Assembly (NCBI GenBank): GCA_044353165.1
Contig: JBILCM010000052.1
Location: forward strand, 1 to 15,937
Reading direction: 5' to 3'
From: JBILCM01 sp044353165
GTDB lineage: Bacteria > Bacillota > Bacilli > Paenibacillales > YIM-B00363
DNA: 15,937 bases
Part shown: one piece after another, positions 13,939 through 15,937 of the stretch
How the letters are laid out: each line of letters starts with the position of its first letter
Numbering within the stretch: the stretch's first letter is position 1
Position numbers and translations under genes: made by a program
Notes under the pieces: model-generated
The model's database searches: none
The model's input: the letters and a program-made list of their open reading frames with translations, nothing else
Told to the model about the DNA's origin: nothing

Positions 13939-14838
13939 ATGAGTTCACAGACGTTAGTAAGATTGATGTGGAAAAACCGGATCGCGTATTTGTTTGTCAT
14001 TCCATCGCTGATCCTTCTCTTTGGTCTCATTATTATTCCTTTGTTTCAATCGTTCCGCTACAGTTTTTATGAATGGGACGGGCTGCTCCCCCCTGTGTTT
14101 GTCGGGTTAGAAAACTATCGAAATTTGCTGCAAGACGAATCATTCTGGATGGCTTTGAAAAATAACTTTATCTTTACAGGCATTGTGACCACGTTCACGG
14201 TGGGGTTAGGTTTTCTTTTTGCCGTAGCTATTGATCGAAGATTGAAAGGTTGGAGAACGTACAAGTTTGTATTCTACATTCCGGTCATGGTCTCCATGAC
14301 CATCGTAGGTTTGCTATTCCAAAAAATATATGAACCTACACACGGAATATTGAATAGTTTTCTCGGTGCGATTGGCCTAGAATCTTGGCAGCAGGCATGG
14401 CTTGGCAATCCCGATATTGCCCTCTATTCCGTCATCGCTACTGCGATTTGGCAACACTCCGGCTTCACGATGTTGTTGCTTCTGACAGCGATAGAAGGGA
14501 TCTCGCCTGAAATCCATGATGCTGCAACGATCGATGGCGTGAGCGGATTCCAACGGATTACAAGAATCATTTTCCCATTGGTCAAGCGACTCATTTTTGT
14601 TGTGACGATGTTGCAAATTATTTACTCCTTCAAGGTGTTTGACAAGATCTACGTCATGACCGGAGGCGGTCCAGGGACTTCCACGCAGGTATTGGCGACG
14701 TACCTGTACAAGACCGCTTTTGGCGGATTTATGTTCGGGTACGGTTCAGCCATCGCGGTTATGATGACGTTGTTCGTATTTACATTCAGTCTTGTGTATT
14801 TGTATTTCTCAAAACTGGGCCAACAGGAAAGCGACTAG
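13939..14838 (+). CDS. ABC transporter permease, CUT1 family, MalF/UgpA-like
   Basis: Membrane subunit of an oligosaccharide importer, 299 aa with six predicted membrane helices (the first at about 13-36, LFVIPSLILLFGLIIIPLF). The cytoplasmic EAA loop that docks the ATPase is clear in EGISPEIHDAATIDGVSGFQRITRIIFPLVKR (about residues 185-216), with the conserved Ala-Asp-Gly core. VMTGGGPGTSTQVLATYLYKTAF is the typical MalF-type C-terminal block. The ATG follows AGGAGGT by ten bases. It is separated from the binding-protein gene by a terminator-like hairpin and ends ten bases before the second permease, so those two are surely co-expressed. They should form a heterodimer in the membrane with a shared ATPase. 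Confidence 0.96.
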   Translation: MSSQTLVRLMWKNRIAYLFVIPSLILLFGLIIIPLFQSFRYSFYEWDGLLPPVFVGLENYRNLLQDESFWMALKNNFIFTGIVTTFTVGLGFLFAVAIDRRLKGWRTYKFVFYIPVMVSMTIVGLLFQKIYEPTHGILNSFLGAIGLESWQQAWLGNPDIALYSVIATAIWQHSGFTMLLLLTAIEGISPEIHDAATIDGVSGFQRITRIIFPLVKRLIFVVTMLQIIYSFKVFDKIYVMTGGGPGTSTQVLATYLYKTAFGGFMFGYGSAIAVMMTLFVFTFSLVYLYFSKLGQQESD

Positions 14839-14848
14839 GAGGTGACCT

Positions 14849-15685
14849 ATGATAGACAGAATTCGACTTGCCCCCATTTATACATTCTTGTGGATCTGGA
14901 CGATTCTACAGTTGTTCCCGATCATCTATATGATCATAACGTCTTTCAAATCAGATCAAGATATCATGGTCAAACCATGGAGCATTCCGACCGATTGGCA
15001 GTTCGAGAATTACTCCGGTGCGTGGTATGGGGTTGGCGAAAACAACACATTGGGCGATTACTTCTGGAATAGCATTCAAGTGACGGCGGGCAGCTTGATC
15101 CTGATTTCACTCGTCGCGATGCTAGCCGGATACGCTTTGGCTCGCTTCGACTTCCCCGGCAGCAAGATCATCTACGCCTTGAATCTGGGTATTATCGCAG
15201 TACCTGTGCATGCGCTGCTTGTCCCGGTGTATCTTTATTTCACCGACTTGGGATTAATCAATACGCATATCGGATTGATCTTGGTGTATACCGCTTTTCA
15301 CATCTCGTTTAGTACGATCATCATGCGCTCTTATTTTGAATCCATACCGACGGCCATCATTGAAGCCGCTCGAATTGATGGATGCCGCGAGTGGGGCGTC
15401 TTCTGGCACGTCGGCGTGCCTGTGGCGCGGGGAGCCATCGCTACGTTACTGATTGTGAACGTAGTCACCGTCTGGAGTGAGCTGATGTTCGCCTCGGTAC
15501 TCATCCCGCAACCCGAGATGCGCACGTTACCCGTCGGCATAAGTCTTTACAATGCGACGATGTACGGCTCGACGCAAGGATTCCAATTCGCTTCCTTGAC
15601 CATGACCGCTATGCCGCTCCTCATCATTTATTTCATCTTCCAAAGACAAATTGTGAAAGGCGTTTCATTAGGCGCGGTAAAATAA
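14849..15685 (+). CDS. ABC transporter permease, CUT1 family, MalG/UgpE-like
   Basis: Second membrane subunit, 278 aa with six predicted helices. The N-terminus IYTFLWIWTILQLFPIIYMIITSFKSDQDI and the segment ENYSGAW are typical of MalG-type partners. The EAA loop ESIPTAIIEAARIDGCREWGVFWHVGVPVARG (about residues 167-198) docks the ATPase. It has Cys at a position where many homologues have Ala or Ser. AGGAGG (14837-14842), overlapping the stop of the first permease, lies six bases before the ATG. It is the last gene of the operon; a strong terminator follows 18 bases after the stop. With the lipoprotein and the first permease it would complete the importer, except for the ATPase. Confidence 0.96.
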   Translation: MIDRIRLAPIYTFLWIWTILQLFPIIYMIITSFKSDQDIMVKPWSIPTDWQFENYSGAWYGVGENNTLGDYFWNSIQVTAGSLILISLVAMLAGYALARFDFPGSKIIYALNLGIIAVPVHALLVPVYLYFTDLGLINTHIGLILVYTAFHISFSTIIMRSYFESIPTAIIEAARIDGCREWGVFWHVGVPVARGAIATLLIVNVVTVWSELMFASVLIPQPEMRTLPVGISLYNATMYGSTQGFQFASLTMTAMPLLIIYFIFQRQIVKGVSLGAVK

Positions 15686-15703
15686 TACCTTGGTGTCATA
15701 AGT

Positions 15704-15733
15704 AAGGGGTCAACTCTAAAGAGTTGACCCCTT
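15704..15733 (+). terminator. Terminator of the ABC transporter operon
   Basis: AAGGGGTCAACTCT (15704-15717) pairs perfectly with AGAGTTGACCCCTT (15720-15733), effectively a 13-bp stem with a TAAA loop, followed by GTTTTCCCTTATT. The hairpin could also slow transcription from the convergent gene, but the T tract on the - strand is poor (CTTACTTATG). Confidence 0.85.
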
Positions 15734-15744
15734 GTTTTCCCTTA

Positions 15745-15937
15745 TTAGCGATCCAACGTCCATACAAAGGTGTACGTCCCTGACAGAACTCGAAAACACG
15801 TTTGTTGATTCTGACTCTCGATGAACTCGACACCTTGAAGCTCTCTGGCAAGCGTCGTATGGTCGGAACATGCCCAGACGTTGTTCCCATCCCCTTCAAT
15901 GGGGATCACAACCGTTGCTTCCGTGTTCGCCGGAATG
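15745..15937 (-). CDS. C-terminal end of a probable alpha-L-rhamnosidase (cut by window edge)
   Basis: An open frame enters from the right edge and stops at TAA (15745-15747), giving 63 residues. It reads IPANTEATVVIPIEGDG, then LARELQGVEFIES and FRVLSGTYTFVWTLDR. The pattern of an IPxNTxATVxIP strand, a GVxF strand and a final SGTYxF strand is that of the small beta-sandwich domain ending GH78 alpha-L-rhamnosidases, as I know it. The match is from memory of the family pattern over a short piece, so related glycoside hydrolases with the same C-terminal domain remain possible. The frame contains no internal stop. It is convergent with the ABC operon, and its role as a glycan-degrading enzyme fits the transporter and sulfatase next door. 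Confidence 0.6.
   Translation of the reverse strand, partial: IPANTEATVVIPIEGDGNNVWACSDHTTLARELQGVEFIESQNQQTCFRVLSGTYTFVWTLDR

Noticed and set aside
1..15937. Search by eye for tRNA, rRNA, CRISPR arrays, insertion sequences and phage genes
   Set aside because: No cloverleaf, no regularly spaced repeats with spacers, and no transposase, integrase or phage protein was recognised.

Overview
The window looks like chromosomal DNA of a spore-former-type Gram-positive bacterium (Firmicutes, Bacillales; a Paenibacillaceae-like or related genome is my best guess). The reasons are strong AGGAGG ribosome sites before most genes, TTG starts, a CIRCE heat-shock operator, a perfect match to the Bacillus CcpA operator (cre), a CUT1 sugar ABC transporter without its own ATPase, and a staphyloxanthin-type carotenoid gene set. 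No RNA genes, CRISPR array, insertion sequence or phage gene is visible. No gene-free stretch exceeds 300 bases.

Layout. 32-1912 (-): htpG, the bacterial Hsp90, with its own sigma-A promoter and a CIRCE operator. 2096-6752: a carotenoid end-group locus. It holds a CrtP/CrtN-type FAD oxidoreductase (-), facing away from an aldehyde dehydrogenase, a CrtQ-type glycosyltransferase and a CrtO-type acyltransferase (all +, tightly packed). Together these would oxidise the end of a C30 carotenoid to an aldehyde, then to an acid, then glycosylate and acylate it. The scaffold enzymes (CrtM synthase and a second desaturase) are not here. 6749-8828 (-): a probable three-gene run of a DHFR/RibD-like reductase, a CvpA-family membrane protein that appears to start at an ATT codon, and an SDR oxidoreductase. 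8976-9359 (+): an orphan four-helix membrane protein.

9429 to the window end: a carbohydrate-use locus. It has a sulfatase without a signal peptide (-), a divergent AraC-type regulator (+), and a cre-marked operon of a substrate-binding lipoprotein plus two permeases (+). It ends with the C-terminal end of a gene on the - strand that resembles the last domain of alpha-L-rhamnosidases. The simplest reading is a system that imports and breaks down a sulfated, probably rhamnose-containing glycan, induced through the AraC regulator and repressed by CcpA.

The most unusual object is the substrate-binding lipoprotein. Between its lipid anchor and its sugar-binding domain lies an alanine-rich, proline- and glycine-free segment of about 155 residues resembling TolA domain II. 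It is predicted to form one long helix that holds the binding domain well above the membrane.
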